Shown piece by piece: positions 62,499 to 62,988 of a stretch of DNA of 62,988 nt. Made by a program: the position numbers and the translations under genes. This DNA comes from Cladosporium sp. IMV 00045 (lineage: Eukaryota > Ascomycota > Dothideomycetes > Cladosporiales > Cladosporiaceae), in assembly GCA_001931905.2 (NCBI GenBank), contig MSJI02000916.1, positions 1-62,988 on the forward strand, read 5' to 3'. Positions within the stretch are counted from its first letter, which is position 1; every line of letters begins with the position of its first letter. The notes under the pieces are model-generated. The model was not told the origin of the DNA and searched no databases. It saw only the letters and a program-made list of their open reading frames with translations.

Positions 62499-62988
62499 AT
62501 GTCCGACGGCGAAAGCTCTCGCGCGCGCAGCCAGAGTCCCGAGCTCAGCGAAAAAAAGAAACGCAAGCGCAGCATCGTCGCCCCCGAAGACGAGCTCGAA
62601 ATCGACGTCAACCTGCCCGAGCCGGCATCCAAAAAAGCCAAACGCAAGGAGAAGAAAGACAAAAAGAGCAGTAGCAGCAAATCCACAAAAGCCGAAGATG
62701 GCCAGGAAGCAACCGAAGACGCAAAAACCGAGAAGCCCGCCGCAGAAACACCCGCCCTCGCACCCGGCCAACGCAGCGAATATGGAATCTGGATCGGCAA
62801 CCTGCCCTGGAGCGCTACGAAAGACACCCTCCGCCGCTGGTTCGAGGACCAAGGAATCGACGACCGCAGCATCACGCGTCTGCACATGCCCGCGCCGCCG
62901 GAAGAAAAAGGCCCCTCTCGACCCGGGTTCAAGCCCTTGAACAAAGGCTTCGCGTACGTCGACTTCGTCGCCCAGCCGGAACTCGAAC
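62499..62988 (+). CDS. NOP13: Nop13-like nucleolar RNA-binding protein, 5' part only
   Basis: The frame opens at ATG 62499 and is still open at the window edge, so only the first ~163 residues are seen. Residues 1-95 are Lys/Ser/Glu-rich with basic clusters (KKKRKRS, KKAKRKEKKDKK), as in nucleolar localisation regions. An RRM starts near residue 96 (YGIWIGNLPWSATKDTLRRW, RNP2-like) and continues to KGFAYVDF (RNP1-like). The order of a basic tail, then RRM opening with EYGIWIGNLPW, is characteristic of Nop13, which takes part in ribosome biogenesis. The identification rests on partial sequence. Confidence 0.75.
   Translation, partial: MSDGESSRARSQSPELSEKKKRKRSIVAPEDELEIDVNLPEPASKKAKRKEKKDKKSSSSKSTKAEDGQEATEDAKTEKPAAETPALAPGQRSEYGIWIGNLPWSATKDTLRRWFEDQGIDDRSITRLHMPAPPEEKGPSRPGFKPLNKGFAYVDFVAQPELE

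Overview
The window reads as nuclear DNA of a filamentous ascomycete (Pezizomycotina, plausibly a Dothideomycete). Short GT-AG introns of about 50-80 bases with CTAAC/CTAAT-like branch sites, recognisable fungal orthologues on both strands (RSE1, MSS51, an Fyv6/FAM192A protein, a Nop13-like protein), a NACHT-type gene relic and TTAGGG-type motifs all fit. No bacterial operon structure, rRNA, tRNA or CRISPR was seen. Exon joins were worked out by hand from splice consensus, reading phase and family resemblance, not from transcripts.

Layout. 1-9120+: a nearly complete Ty3/gypsy-like LTR retrotransposon with intact gag and pol in different frames, linked by what looks like a textbook -1 frameshift site; its left LTR lies outside the window. 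9766-11703: a GPI-anchored proline-rich cell-wall protein. 11704-17130: gene-poor, holding a 295-bp hAT-type MITE with 8-bp target duplication and, directly beside it, a 2.2-kb array of a degenerate ~87-bp repeat. 17252-19639: a three-exon gene of unknown function. 19640-26650: repeat-rich, mostly non-coding, with two further local repeat families and a broken NACHT NTPase gene. 27174-29026: an F-box protein. From about 30.5 kb the window becomes gene-dense and conserved: MSS51 and RSE1 as a divergent pair, an LCAT-like lipase, a pair of related unknown genes (one intact, one broken), a Cys-rich unknown protein, a mitochondrial thioredoxin-like protein, a GH5 glycosidase, an SDR with an apparent one-base deletion, the Fyv6-like splicing protein, an aldo-keto reductase, an MFS transporter, an asparaginase-ankyrin fusion, a zeta-crystallin-type quinone reductase, a second SDR and the 5' part of a Nop13-like gene.

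How it works together. There is no obvious biosynthetic cluster; the right half is ordinary housekeeping and metabolism (mitochondrial translation, pre-mRNA splicing, redox enzymes), and the left half is a transposon/repeat compartment. The most unusual content is in the retrotransposon: pol carries an insertion of roughly 800 residues between RNase H and integrase, with four zinc-ribbon-like modules and three copies of a C-x4-C-x-H-x-C-C motif that also occurs once in Gag. The satellite array next to the MITE shares a 28-base stretch with sequence just downstream of the retrotransposon pol gene, hinting at a common origin.
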